Positions 1 to 6,256 are shown, counted from the first letter of the stretch. The stretch: 6,256 bases of DNA from an uncultured Lachnospiraceae bacterium (GCA_902801585.1 CADCIU010000090.1:1-6256), one strand, 5' to 3'. Notes: generated from the letters alone by a model not told the origin. Numbers and translations are program-made.

Positions 1-28
1 CTTCATCATAAGTTGATGAAGGTTTTTT
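1..28 (+). terminator. Rho-independent terminator of an off-window plus-strand gene
   Basis: An 8-base-pair perfect stem (positions 1-8 with 14-21) closes over a 5-base loop and is followed by one G and a run of six T (23-28) on the plus strand. The left arm touches the window edge and could be longer. The T-run lies only on the plus-strand side, so it would end a gene coming in from the left, convergent with the operon described here. That gene is not in the window. Confidence 0.6.
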
Positions 29-68
29 ATTGCCGTAAATAAACGGAAGTATTTCATTTTCTATGCAC

Positions 69-103
69 AAAAAGAGGAAACCATTGACAGGTTTCCTCTT
101 TTT
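69..103 (-). terminator. Bidirectional rho-independent terminator closing the operon
   Basis: A perfect 14-base-pair inverted repeat (69-82 with 90-103) surrounds a 7-base loop. The outer five pairs are A:T, so a five-T run follows the GC-containing core on either strand. It begins 37 bases beyond the stop codon of the alcohol dehydrogenase gene and is the natural transcription end for the minus-strand cluster. By symmetry it can also back up the plus-strand terminator at 1-28, as expected between convergent transcription units. Confidence 0.85.
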
Positions 104-140
104 ACATGTCTTTATACTTTTTCAGGCCCTTATTCTTTCT

Positions 141-1220
141 TTAGATTCCCGCGATCCTTCTTACGACCGCTTCGTCTACAGGGAACGGCGGGAGCTTGCA
201 CTTGCCCTTGTTGGCCAGCACTTCCTGCACTGACTGCTCCAGGATCTCCATCGGGACGTCTTCCCTTCCGCAGGTAATTGTGTAATACTCATCAAGTTCT
301 TCGACAGTTTTAAATCCCGCGAGGGAAAGGATGTAGTTTACTTCAACAGGATCTGCCTCCCTGAGATAGCCGGGCAGGAAGTATCCGCAGGCCTTTCCGT
401 GTGCCATATGGGCGCTGTAGGTAAGTCTGTAACTGAGGGCGTGAGGCATGGAGGTCGCAGTGTGCGCGATGGCCATGCCCGCCATGCAGGAGGCATTCAT
501 CATATTCTGATAGTCCTCGGAGCATGCCTCTCTTCTGCCCAGGATCACATCCTTGCTGCGGGCCCAGACTCTGATGCCCGCCTCTGCACACATTTTGCTG
601 AAATCTGTAGCCGCTGAGTGAATGTAACTCTCGTAGAGGTGGCAGAGAGCGTCCATTGTAGTATTGGCGAGGATATGCTTCGGCGCGCCGGAAACATATT
701 TCCCGTCGATCAGCGCAAGATCCGCGAAGATCTTGTGGGGAATAGATCCCTTGACATGAATATCGTGTCTTGTGAGAACGGAAACCGCTGTGACTTCAGA
801 GCCGGTTCCGGCTGTCGTAGGGATCTCAGCGATCGGCAAAGTGGTGGTCTCCGCTGTTTTGTCATACAGATAGTCCCAGTCCCTGTCAGGATGACGGATC
901 ATAAGGGCGATCGCCTTCGCGGCATCCATAGGGGATCCTCCTCCGATGCCGATAACGAAGTCAGCTTTCACTTTGCATCCCACCTGCCTGGCTCTCATGA
1001 CAGTTTCCACAGAAGGATTTTCTTCAACTTCCGCGAATTCCACCCAGGATACGCCATGTTTGTCGAGGGCGGCCGTCACATCCGCAAAGGCGCCGCACCT
1101 TCTGGCGCTGCTCTTTCCGGTAACGATCAGTGCCCGGGTTCCGAGGGCGGCCAGCTCAGCGCTGTGACGAAGCACACAATTCTCTTCGGAATAAACAAGA
1201 GTCGGCATTAAGAATTTCAT
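141..1220 (-). CDS. Iron-containing (group III) alcohol dehydrogenase
   Basis: This is a 359-residue cytoplasmic NAD(P)-dependent oxidoreductase of the Fe-ADH family, which interconverts alcohols and aldehydes or ketones using a bound divalent metal, usually iron. The N-terminal Rossmann-like half carries the dinucleotide motif GGGSPMDAAK (residues 93-102) and the conserved PTTAGTGSEVT stretch (134-144). The C-terminal helical half holds the expected metal ligands Asp190, His194, His260 and His274, the last within the HGKA motif, so the enzyme looks intact. Its length is slightly below the usual 380-390 residues. The ATG at 1218-1220 is preceded by GGAGGT (1227-1232) with a 6-base spacer. It lies 18 bases after the CBS-ACT gene and is followed by a strong terminator, so it is probably the last gene of the operon. 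The substrate is unknown: its place behind a branched-chain amino acid importer allows a role in reducing fermentation aldehydes, but relatives act on butanol, 1,2-propanediol, glycerol and others. The family call is secure; the role is inference. Confidence 0.93.
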   Translation of the reverse strand: MKFLMPTLVYSEENCVLRHSAELAALGTRALIVTGKSSARRCGAFADVTAALDKHGVSWVEFAEVEENPSVETVMRARQVGCKVKADFVIGIGGGSPMDAAKAIALMIRHPDRDWDYLYDKTAETTTLPIAEIPTTAGTGSEVTAVSVLTRHDIHVKGSIPHKIFADLALIDGKYVSGAPKHILANTTMDALCHLYESYIHSAATDFSKMCAEAGIRVWARSKDVILGRREACSEDYQNMMNASCMAGMAIAHTATSMPHALSYRLTYSAHMAHGKACGYFLPGYLREADPVEVNYILSLAGFKTVEELDEYYTITCGREDVPMEILEQSVQEVLANKGKCKLPPFPVDEAVVRRIAGI

Positions 1221-1238
1221 CCGGTTACCTCCGCCTTA

Positions 1239-1934
1239 TCAGCAGTTCTTCTCGGGAACATCAAAATTCTTGGTAGTCCCGAACTTGGTCGTCTGTACAA
1301 TACCCTTGAGTTTGAATCCCTCATTCACAAGGATCTGTGCCATGTCTTCAACGGAGATCGCGCCGGAAGCCTTGACTACGATTTCGGCGCCTCTCTCCTT
1401 CGTGTGATAGACAGCCAGTGAATCCAGGTTGGCATTGTTGTCACCGAAGCATTTGGCCATCGGAGCAAATTCGCCGGGTGTGTCGGTAGCTGCGAAAATG
1501 AATCTTGTTCCCTGTTTTCTGTAGCCCAGAAGCTCGACGAAAGCCTGGAAAATATCTTTATCCGTGATAATACCGATGACTTTGTTGTTCTCATCAACTA
1601 CCGGAAGAACGGAGATCTCATTTTCCAGCATGGTCTGGGCTGCCACCTCAACAAAGACATCCTGTGAGATGGTCTTGACATCCGTGATCATGATGTCCTG
1701 GACCTGGGTCTTGCTCAGAAGGTAATTGAGCTCATAAATTGAGAGAGCTGTTGAATTCGCTCCGCTCTTTTCCTTTACAAGACCTCCCGTGACAAGACCG
1801 ATCAGTTTGCCCTGATCGTCTACTACGGGCAGACGGTGGAAATGATTCTTTCTCATGATCTCAACCGCCTTGGAGATCACCACATCCTTCGTGATCGTAT
1901 AAGGTTTCTCTGTCATATGATCTTTAACGTACAT
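1239..1934 (-). CDS. CBS-pair and ACT domain protein (AcuB-like sensor)
   Basis: A 231-residue soluble protein with no membrane segment. CBS domain 1 covers about residues 1-55 and CBS domain 2 about 76-133, joined by a linker including SIYELNYLLSK (65-75). An ACT-like domain follows at about 143-213 (begins near TRFIFAATDTPG), then a short polar tail ending in Cys231. CBS pairs usually bind adenine nucleotides and ACT domains usually bind amino acids. CBS2 has the usual GIITDKD ribose-phosphate motif (121-127), whereas the matching site in CBS1 is GLVTGGL (46-52) and lacks the Asp, so one nucleotide site may be degenerate. The architecture and size match AcuB-like proteins, but nothing here shows acetoin metabolism, so I give no symbol. 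The ATG at 1932-1934 has GGGAGGA (1941-1947) with a 6-base spacer. It lies 55 bases after livF and 18 before the alcohol dehydrogenase. A regulatory role in amino acid uptake or metabolism is inferred from domains and position. Confidence 0.9.
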   Translation of the reverse strand: MYVKDHMTEKPYTITKDVVISKAVEIMRKNHFHRLPVVDDQGKLIGLVTGGLVKEKSGANSTALSIYELNYLLSKTQVQDIMITDVKTISQDVFVEVAAQTMLENEISVLPVVDENNKVIGIITDKDIFQAFVELLGYRKQGTRFIFAATDTPGEFAPMAKCFGDNNANLDSLAVYHTKERGAEIVVKASGAISVEDMAQILVNEGFKLKGIVQTTKFGTTKNFDVPEKNC

Positions 1935-1954
1935 AATGCTTCCTCCCTGTGATC

Positions 1955-1960
1955 ATTATA
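1955..1960 (-). promoter_or_regulatory. Possible internal -10 element before the CBS-ACT gene
   Basis: The 55-base gap between livF and the CBS-ACT gene holds an exact TATAAT on the minus strand, 20 bases upstream of the start codon, which would give a very short leader containing the ribosome binding site. No good -35 hexamer sits 16-19 bases upstream and there is no extended TGn, so this may be chance in an AT-rich spacer. If real, it would allow the CBS-ACT and dehydrogenase genes to be expressed separately from the transporter. Confidence 0.25.
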
Positions 1961-1989
1961 AGTAACCATACCCGCTGTATACCAGGTGC

Positions 1990-2694
1990 TCATCCGCCGA
2001 GATAGGCCTTCTGCACTCTCTCGTCATTGGCGAGCTCTTCACCGGTCCCCTCCAGTGTTATATTGCCTGTTTCCAGCACGTACGCCCTGTCCGCGATAGC
2101 CAGCGCTCTTTTGGCGTTCTGTTCCACTAAGAGGATCGTCGTTCCCTTGTCGTTGATCTCTCTGATAATGTGGAAGATCTCGGATACCAGGAGCGGCGAC
2201 AGTCCCATGGAAGGCTCGTCAAGAAGAAGGATAGAAGGCTTTGCCATGAGGGCCCTGCCCATTGCAAGCATCTGCTGCTCGCCTCCGGACAGTGTGCCGG
2301 CAAGCTGTTTCCTTCTCTCTTTAAGACGCGGGAACAGCTGGTAGACTTCCTCCATATCTTCGGCCATTTTGGACTTGTCCTTTCGCAGATAAGCGCCCAG
2401 GATAAGATTCTCCTCGACAGTCTGTTCCGCGAAGACTCTTCTTCCTTCGGGAACCTGTGCAAGGCCCATTCCGACGATCTTGTTCGCAGGTGTCTTAGTC
2501 AGTTCCACATCGTCCAGCATGATGCTTCCCTCCGCCGCCTTGACAAGGCCGGAGATCGCGTGCATCGTCGTCGTCTTTCCGGCGCCGTTCGCGCCGATCA
2601 TGGTCACGATCTCACCGTCGCGTACCTCAAAAGAGATGCCCTTGATGGCTTCGATCATGCCGTATTTAACCTTTAAGTCTGTTACTTTGAGCAT
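1990..2694 (-). CDS. livF: Branched-chain amino acid ABC transporter ATPase LivF
   Basis: A 234-residue ATPase subunit, one of two that power the LIV importer at the inner face of the membrane (E. coli LivF is about 237 residues). Visible ABC motifs in order: Walker A GANGAGKTT (34-42), Q-loop Gln80 in LAQVPEGRRVF, signature LSGGEQQ (135-141), Walker B ILLLDEP (155-161) with catalytic Glu160, D-loop region SMGLSP (162-167). The usual switch histidine is Gln192 in LVEQN, which is normal for LivF. The protein ends in the family-typical YLGG. The ATG at 2692-2694 starts 3 bases after the livG stop. Its ribosome binding site is only a G-run (2703-2707, about 8 bases upstream) inside the end of livG, so translation is probably coupled to livG. 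The PEGRRVF motif and the partner LivG separate it from generic ABC ATPases. Confidence 0.96.
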   Translation of the reverse strand: MLKVTDLKVKYGMIEAIKGISFEVRDGEIVTMIGANGAGKTTTMHAISGLVKAAEGSIMLDDVELTKTPANKIVGMGLAQVPEGRRVFAEQTVEENLILGAYLRKDKSKMAEDMEEVYQLFPRLKERRKQLAGTLSGGEQQMLAMGRALMAKPSILLLDEPSMGLSPLLVSEIFHIIREINDKGTTILLVEQNAKRALAIADRAYVLETGNITLEGTGEELANDERVQKAYLGG

Positions 2695-2697
2695 ATG

Positions 2698-3486
2698 TTA
2701 GTCCCCCAGGTACGCTTTGATGACTTCAGGGTTGGACTGGATCTCCTCCGGCGTACCCTGTGCAAGCATCATTCCGTAGTTCAGTACTGTGATCCTCTCG
2801 CAGATACCCATGACAAGCTTCATATCGTGCTCGATCAAAAGGATCGCGATCTTGAAATGATCGCGGACGAAACGGATCATGTCCATAAGTTCCGCTGTCT
2901 CCTGAGGGTTCATGCCCGCAGCCGGCTCATCCAGAAGAAGGAGCTTCGGATTTGTAGCCAGAGCTCTTGCGATCTCAAGACGCCTCTGCGCTCCGTAGGG
3001 AAGATTGCTCGCCGTGTAATCCGCGAACTGGTCCAGTTCCATGATCTTGAGAAGATCCATCGCTTTCTCGTTGATCTCCTTCTCGCTGGAGAAATACTTA
3101 GGAAGCCGCAGGATTGCCGTGATCGGAGAATAAGGAATGACATTGTGGAAACCTGTCTTGACGTTGTCCAGGACAGTCAGATTGCCGAAAAGGCGGATGT
3201 TCTGGAATGTTCTGGCGATACCTGCCTTGTTGATATCCACTACGCTCTTGCCTGCCGTATCCTTGCCGTCAAAATATATTTTGCCCCTGGTAGGCTTATA
3301 TACCTTGGTCAAAAGATTGAATACCGTCGTCTTTCCGGCTCCGTTAGGACCGATAAGCCCCGCGATCTCACCGTCAAAAACCTGAAGGCTGAGATCGTTT
3401 ACCGCCGTAAGACCGCCGAAGTCAATTCCCAGTTCCTGTACATCGAGGACCGGTGCCTTCCCGTTTTCAGCTTTATAATCACTCAC
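2698..3486 (-). CDS. livG: Branched-chain amino acid ABC transporter ATPase LivG
   Basis: The second ATPase subunit of the LIV importer, 262 residues with the start chosen here (E. coli LivG is about 255). Motifs: Walker A GPNGAGKTT (46-54), Q-loop Gln95 in ARTFQNIRLF, signature region LPYGAQRR (162-169, the variant signature usual in LivG), Walker B LLLLDEPAAG (182-191) with catalytic Glu187, and switch His220 in LIEHDM. It ends in YLGD. I chose GTG at 3484-3486: it has a perfect AGGAGGT (3494-3500) with a 7-base spacer and gives an N-terminus MSDYKAENGK. The frame stays open upstream to a TTG at 3514-3516, but that start would place the ribosome binding site inside the coding region and lacks one of its own. 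The GTG overlaps the livM stop by 8 bases (GTGAGTGA), a sign of coupled translation. Confidence 0.95.
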   Translation of the reverse strand: MSDYKAENGKAPVLDVQELGIDFGGLTAVNDLSLQVFDGEIAGLIGPNGAGKTTVFNLLTKVYKPTRGKIYFDGKDTAGKSVVDINKAGIARTFQNIRLFGNLTVLDNVKTGFHNVIPYSPITAILRLPKYFSSEKEINEKAMDLLKIMELDQFADYTASNLPYGAQRRLEIARALATNPKLLLLDEPAAGMNPQETAELMDMIRFVRDHFKIAILLIEHDMKLVMGICERITVLNYGMMLAQGTPEEIQSNPEVIKAYLGD

Positions 3487-4552
3487 TCTGGGCACCTCCT
3501 TTCGCCTTGCGTGCAAACAGGCTCTTCCACTTAGTCATAAGCCATTCGTTGTTTGTAACGAGCATGATCAGGATCAGTACTACCGCATAGATCAGCATTC
3601 TGTAATCCTGAAGCGAACGCAGCAGTTCCGGAAGCAGGATCAGTACAACGGTCGAAATGATCGTGCCGGTCATATTGCCGAGCCCGCCAAGAACGACGTA
3701 GACGAGGATCAGGATAGACGTATTGAAATCGAATTTATTCGGGACCAGTGTGGAGTAGTTAAGTCCATAGAGGGCTCCAGCGGCACCTGCCAGCGCGGCT
3801 GATGTCACGAAGGCAAGCATCTTGGTCCTGGAGATCGGAATGCCGACTGATTCCGCGGCAATTCGGTTGTCTCTCGCCGCCATGATCGCTCTTCCGCTTC
3901 TTGAAAACATCCGGTTATAGACAATAAGGAGCGCGATGATGACAAGGACGATTCCTACCGTGAAATTGGCGATCTTCTGTGTTCCGGTGGCACCCATGGG
4001 GCCGTTAAGGAGCATCTTTCCGCCGGGCTGAAGCTTGAAATTGCTCTCCACAAAGCTGAAGTGAAGCCCGTCGGTATCGATGCCGATGTATGTGTTCATG
4101 AAAATACTCTTGATGATCTGTCCGAAAGCCAGCGTGACGATCGCGAGATAGTCGCCCTGGAGTTTGAGTACGGGAATACCGATCAAAAATCCGAACACTG
4201 CCGCCAGTACTGCGCCGCAGATGATCGCAAGGATCAGTCTGGGGATCCCGGCAGTCACACTGCCTGCCAGAATGCCGGATACGCAGATCCCGCAGAAAGC
4301 GCCGACGCTCATAAAGCCGGCCTGGCCAAGATTGAGCTCGCCCGATATACCGACATTGAGGTTGAGCCCGATAGCTGCCACAACGTAACAGGTGATCGGT
4401 ACCAGAAGACTTGTGAACATACTTCCCAGATTGCCGCTCTTAATGAGGATCTCAACGATGATATAGGCAATGATCACCAGGGCGAAGGATATGATCCTTC
4501 CTCTGTGTTGTTTGTCTCCGAAGCGGGAGAAAATGCTGCTCTTTTCTTTCAT
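3479..4552 (-). CDS. livM: Branched-chain amino acid ABC transporter permease LivM
   Basis: A 357-residue integral membrane permease that pairs with LivH to form the amino acid channel. A basic, polar cytoplasmic N-terminus (about 1-19) is followed by roughly ten hydrophobic segments, near 20-38, 45-66, 77-97, 104-126, 135-152, 196-213, 245-263, 277-296, 298-315 and 319-334. Family landmarks are GLNLNVGISGELNLGQAGF (62-80), GDYLAIVTLAFG (133-144) and the cytoplasmic coupling loop around GRAIMAARDN (220-229) through VGIPI (236-240), the EAA-like helix that contacts the ATPases. The C-terminal tail is basic and polar. It is shorter than E. coli LivM (about 425 residues) because it lacks that protein's N-terminal extension, as is common in Gram-positive forms. 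The ATG at 4550-4552 has GGGAGGG (4561-4567) with an 8-base spacer. It starts 15 bases after the livH stop, and its end overlaps livG. Confidence 0.95.
   Translation of the reverse strand: MKEKSSIFSRFGDKQHRGRIISFALVIIAYIIVEILIKSGNLGSMFTSLLVPITCYVVAAIGLNLNVGISGELNLGQAGFMSVGAFCGICVSGILAGSVTAGIPRLILAIICGAVLAAVFGFLIGIPVLKLQGDYLAIVTLAFGQIIKSIFMNTYIGIDTDGLHFSFVESNFKLQPGGKMLLNGPMGATGTQKIANFTVGIVLVIIALLIVYNRMFSRSGRAIMAARDNRIAAESVGIPISRTKMLAFVTSAALAGAAGALYGLNYSTLVPNKFDFNTSILILVYVVLGGLGNMTGTIISTVVLILLPELLRSLQDYRMLIYAVVLILIMLVTNNEWLMTKWKSLFARKAKGGAQSE
3494..3500 (-). promoter_or_regulatory. Ribosome binding site that decides the livG start
   Basis: The minus strand reads AGGAGGT here, 7 bases before GTG at 3484-3486. 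It lies inside the last codons of livM. It supports the GTG start of livG over the longer TTG start at 3514-3516. Confidence 0.8.
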
Positions 4553-4567
4553 GTCTTATTCCCTCCC

Positions 4568-5443
4568 TTAAACCTTGACGTTGATCTTCTTGCCGAGCAG
4601 GCCTGTGGGCTTGATCAGCAGGATCACGATCAGGACTCCGAATACAATTGCGTCGGAAAGCTGTGTTGAAATATATGCCTTGGCAAAGATCTCAATGATG
4701 CCGAGGAGCAGGCCTCCGATAAAGGCGCCGGGGATAGAACCGATCCCTCCGAATACCGCCGCCGTAAACGCCTTGATACCGGGCATGGATCCCATTGTCG
4801 GGTAGACGGAAGGATACGTGGAAGCCAGCAGAACCGAAGCGATAGCCGCAAGGCCCGATCCGATCGCGAATGTGATCGAAATGATCATATTGACGTTGAT
4901 GCCCATCAGCATTGAAGCGCCCTTGTCCTCAGAGCACGCCCTCATCGCGCTTCCTGTCTTCGTTCTGTTAATGAAGAGAGTGAGGCATATCATTACAACG
5001 ATGCAGGTCGCTATAGTGATCAGTGTCAGATATGACACTGACGCGGATCCCAGAGAAATGCTTCCCGTACTGATCACGGAAGGGAACACCTTGCTTGAAG
5101 ATGACCAAAGGATCTGCGCGCCGTTCTGAAGAAAATAGCTGACGCCGATCGCTGTGATCAGGACTGCAAGGCTGGGGGCCTGACGAAGGGGCTTATAAGC
5201 CAGCCTCTCGATCACTACACCCAGCATGGTGCACACCACTACTGCTGCCAGGACTGCCAGCGGGAAGGGAAGCGTAAATTTAGTAATTGCAAAGAAAGCG
5301 ATGTACGCTCCGACCATGATAATATCGCCATGTGCAAAATTGAGCATCTTGGCAATGCCGTAGACCATCGTATATCCGAGCGCGATGATCGCGTATACAC
5401 TGCCGAGCCCCAATCCGTTGATCAAATAGGATAGAAACTGCAT
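4568..5443 (-). CDS. livH: Branched-chain amino acid ABC transporter permease LivH
   Basis: A 291-residue membrane permease, partner of LivM (E. coli LivH is about 308 residues). It begins with the typical short N-terminus leading straight into a membrane helix (about 3-30), then the LivH landmark NFAHGD (35-40), followed by further hydrophobic segments near 41-54, 60-79, 92-107, 138-157, 187-208, 224-256 and 263-277. The cytoplasmic EAA-like loop is visible as GSAMRACSED (164-173) through MGINV (180-184). GGIGSIPGAFIGG (232-244) and the C-terminal KPTGLLGK (278-285) are also family features. The ATG at 5441-5443 is preceded by AGAGGA (5452-5457) with an 8-base spacer. It is the first membrane-component gene after livK and is separated from it by a hairpin terminator, so its transcription probably depends on read-through from livK. 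I see no convincing promoter in the 42 bases between hairpin and start. Confidence 0.95.
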   Translation of the reverse strand: MQFLSYLINGLGLGSVYAIIALGYTMVYGIAKMLNFAHGDIIMVGAYIAFFAITKFTLPFPLAVLAAVVVCTMLGVVIERLAYKPLRQAPSLAVLITAIGVSYFLQNGAQILWSSSSKVFPSVISTGSISLGSASVSYLTLITIATCIVVMICLTLFINRTKTGSAMRACSEDKGASMLMGINVNMIISITFAIGSGLAAIASVLLASTYPSVYPTMGSMPGIKAFTAAVFGGIGSIPGAFIGGLLLGIIEIFAKAYISTQLSDAIVFGVLIVILLIKPTGLLGKKINVKV

Positions 5444-5478
5444 GTCTGTTTTCCTCTCTATTAAAACATCCTATATCG

Positions 5479-5521
5479 CAAATAAAACAGGAAGCCCGCA
5501 CGGAGGCGGGCTTTGCCTGTT
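5479..5521 (-). terminator. Hairpin terminator or attenuator between livK and livH
   Basis: An 8-base-pair perfect inner stem (5492-5499 with 5506-5513, core GCGGGCTT) closes over a 6-base loop. It is extended by six more pairs (5486-5491 with 5516-5521) across a 2-base bulge at 5514-5515. On the minus strand the stem is followed by an interrupted T-rich tract (TTTTATTT, partly inside the outer stem). It lies 29 bases after the livK stop and 42 before livH. The imperfect stem and broken T-tract fit a leaky terminator that favours binding-protein transcripts over the whole operon; the leakiness is inference. Confidence 0.75.
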
Positions 5522-5550
5522 CATACTAAGTTCACCGTGATCAGCGAAAA

Positions 5551-6256
5551 TTACTCTTCAACACCTACGTAAACGCCGTTCTGGATCACGACAGCCTTGG
5601 GGGACTTTGTGACTTCGCCGTTTGCGTTCCAGGTCATCTCGGAACCGGTCAGACCGCTGAAAGTCATGCTTGTGAACTGCTCAACGAGCTTAGCGCAGAT
5701 ATCTGCAGAGCTCATATCTGCGGTAACGCCTGCTGCTTCGCATGCCTGCGCGATCGCATAGATGCAGTCGTAAGCGTCAGCTGCGAACTGGTTCGGAACC
5801 TCGCCGAATTTCTCTTTGTACTTGTTGACAAAGTTTACTGTAAGCTCGTCAGTAGCATCTGCGGAGAAAGGAGTCAGCAGATAAACACCTTCTGCCAGAG
5901 AAGTATCGAAGCCTTCAAGGCCAAGGATACCATCCATACCGTCAACACCGAAGAATGTGGGCTTGTAACCCATTCCGTTCGCCTGTGTGAGGATCAGGGA
6001 TGCGGGATCATAGTAGATAGGCAGGAAAAGGATGTCAGCGCCTGCTTCCTGAGCCTTGCCGAGCTGTACAGTGAAGTCCTGCGCGTTGGAATCATCAAAG
6101 GTTCCCTCGTAAACAACAGCGAGGTTCTTGGCTGCAGCTTCTGCTACGAATGTGTCATGAATGCCCTTGGAATAGTTGTCATCATTCTTGTAGATGATAG
6201 CTACCTTGCTGCCCAGATCAGCATGTCCGGAGATATAGTCCGCGCTTGCAGTTCCC
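5551..6256 (-). CDS. livK: Branched-chain amino acid ABC transporter substrate-binding protein LivK (partial)
   Basis: The C-terminal 234 residues of a type I periplasmic-binding-fold protein; the start and signal peptide lie beyond the right edge. The open frame runs uninterrupted to the window end. The methionine at 5971-5973 is internal (visible residue 95), because the codons above it continue the family fold. Recognisable parts are the strand and turn VAIIYKNDDNYSKG (visible residues 18-31), which opens the second lobe, then QEAGADILFLPIYY and PTFFGVDGMDG (99-109), a FADAY-like helix written FAADAYDCIYAIAQA, and a terminal beta segment ending VGVEE. Family members are usually 370-400 residues, so about 140-160 are missing. 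In a Gram-positive host it would be a lipoprotein that delivers leucine, isoleucine, valine or a related amino acid to LivHM; the exact ligand cannot be read here. It is the first visible gene of the cluster, so the main promoter is presumably to the right of the window. Confidence 0.93.
   Translation of the reverse strand, partial: GTASADYISGHADLGSKVAIIYKNDDNYSKGIHDTFVAEAAAKNLAVVYEGTFDDSNAQDFTVQLGKAQEAGADILFLPIYYDPASLILTQANGMGYKPTFFGVDGMDGILGLEGFDTSLAEGVYLLTPFSADATDELTVNFVNKYKEKFGEVPNQFAADAYDCIYAIAQACEAAGVTADMSSADICAKLVEQFTSMTFSGLTGSEMTWNANGEVTKSPKAVVIQNGVYVGVEE

Noticed and set aside
618..1211. A 197-codon plus-strand open frame opposite the alcohol dehydrogenase gene
   Set aside because: It is fully antisense to a gene with complete family motifs. 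Its translation is rich in Arg, His, Ser and Cys with no recognisable domain, as expected for a codon-bias shadow.
2110..2125. Missing switch histidine in LivF (LVEQN in place of an LxxH motif)
   Set aside because: Gln at this position is typical of LivF proteins, including the E. coli one, so it is not a defect.
2980..3005. Non-canonical ABC signature LPYGAQRR in LivG
   Set aside because: This variant is usual in LivG family members and does not suggest loss of function.
2695..3534. A 279-codon plus-strand open frame opposite livG
   Set aside because: It spans livG almost exactly in antisense. livG shows all ABC motifs, and this frame has no recognised fold or clear ribosome binding site.
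4061..4669. A 202-codon plus-strand open frame opposite livM and the livH end
   Set aside because: Its acidic, low-hydrophobicity translation is the antisense image of a membrane protein gene, and it crosses the livH-livM junction, which real genes already explain.
5444..5485. A promoter directly upstream of livH
   Set aside because: Weak -10-like hexamers (TTTAAT, TATAGG) occur on the minus strand, but none has a matching -35 element at a suitable distance.
5551..5973. A 140-residue stand-alone protein starting at the ATG at 5971-5973
   Set aside because: The frame stays open to the window edge and the 94 upstream codons read as the continuing periplasmic-binding fold, so this ATG is internal to livK.

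Overview
The window carries one compact gene cluster, entirely on the minus strand (transcribed right to left): a branched-chain amino acid (LIV-type) ABC importer followed by two accessory genes. In transcription order these are livK (substrate-binding protein, cut by the right edge), a hairpin terminator or attenuator, livH, livM (the two permeases), livG, livF (the two ATPases), a CBS-CBS-ACT sensor-type protein, and an iron-containing alcohol dehydrogenase. A strong bidirectional hairpin closes the cluster near the left edge. A second hairpin at the extreme left points the other way and probably ends a convergent plus-strand gene outside the window.

Organism: the near-balanced base composition, strong AGGAGG-like ribosome binding sites, short intergenic spacing and CBS-ACT protein beside a liv importer suggest a member of the Firmicutes, class Clostridia, perhaps a Lachnospiraceae-like gut or anaerobic organism. 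This is inferred from style and protein similarity remembered from the family, not from a marker gene.

How the genes fit together: LivK captures leucine, isoleucine, valine or a related amino acid outside the membrane. LivH and LivM form the channel, and LivG and LivF drive it with ATP. The hairpin after livK probably lets the binding protein be made in excess over the membrane complex. The CBS-ACT protein combines a nucleotide-type sensing module (CBS pair) with an amino-acid-type sensing module (ACT), so it is a plausible gauge of the imported amino acid or of energy state. The alcohol dehydrogenase lies 18 bases behind it with its own good ribosome binding site, so it is probably co-transcribed. 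It could reduce aldehydes from amino acid fermentation, but its substrate cannot be read from sequence.

Overall this is a conventional transport operon. I see no mobile element, tRNA, rRNA, CRISPR array, phage gene or defence system, and no gene-free stretch over 300 bases. The points worth a second look are the two accessory genes, the livK-livH hairpin, and a possible internal promoter before the CBS-ACT gene.
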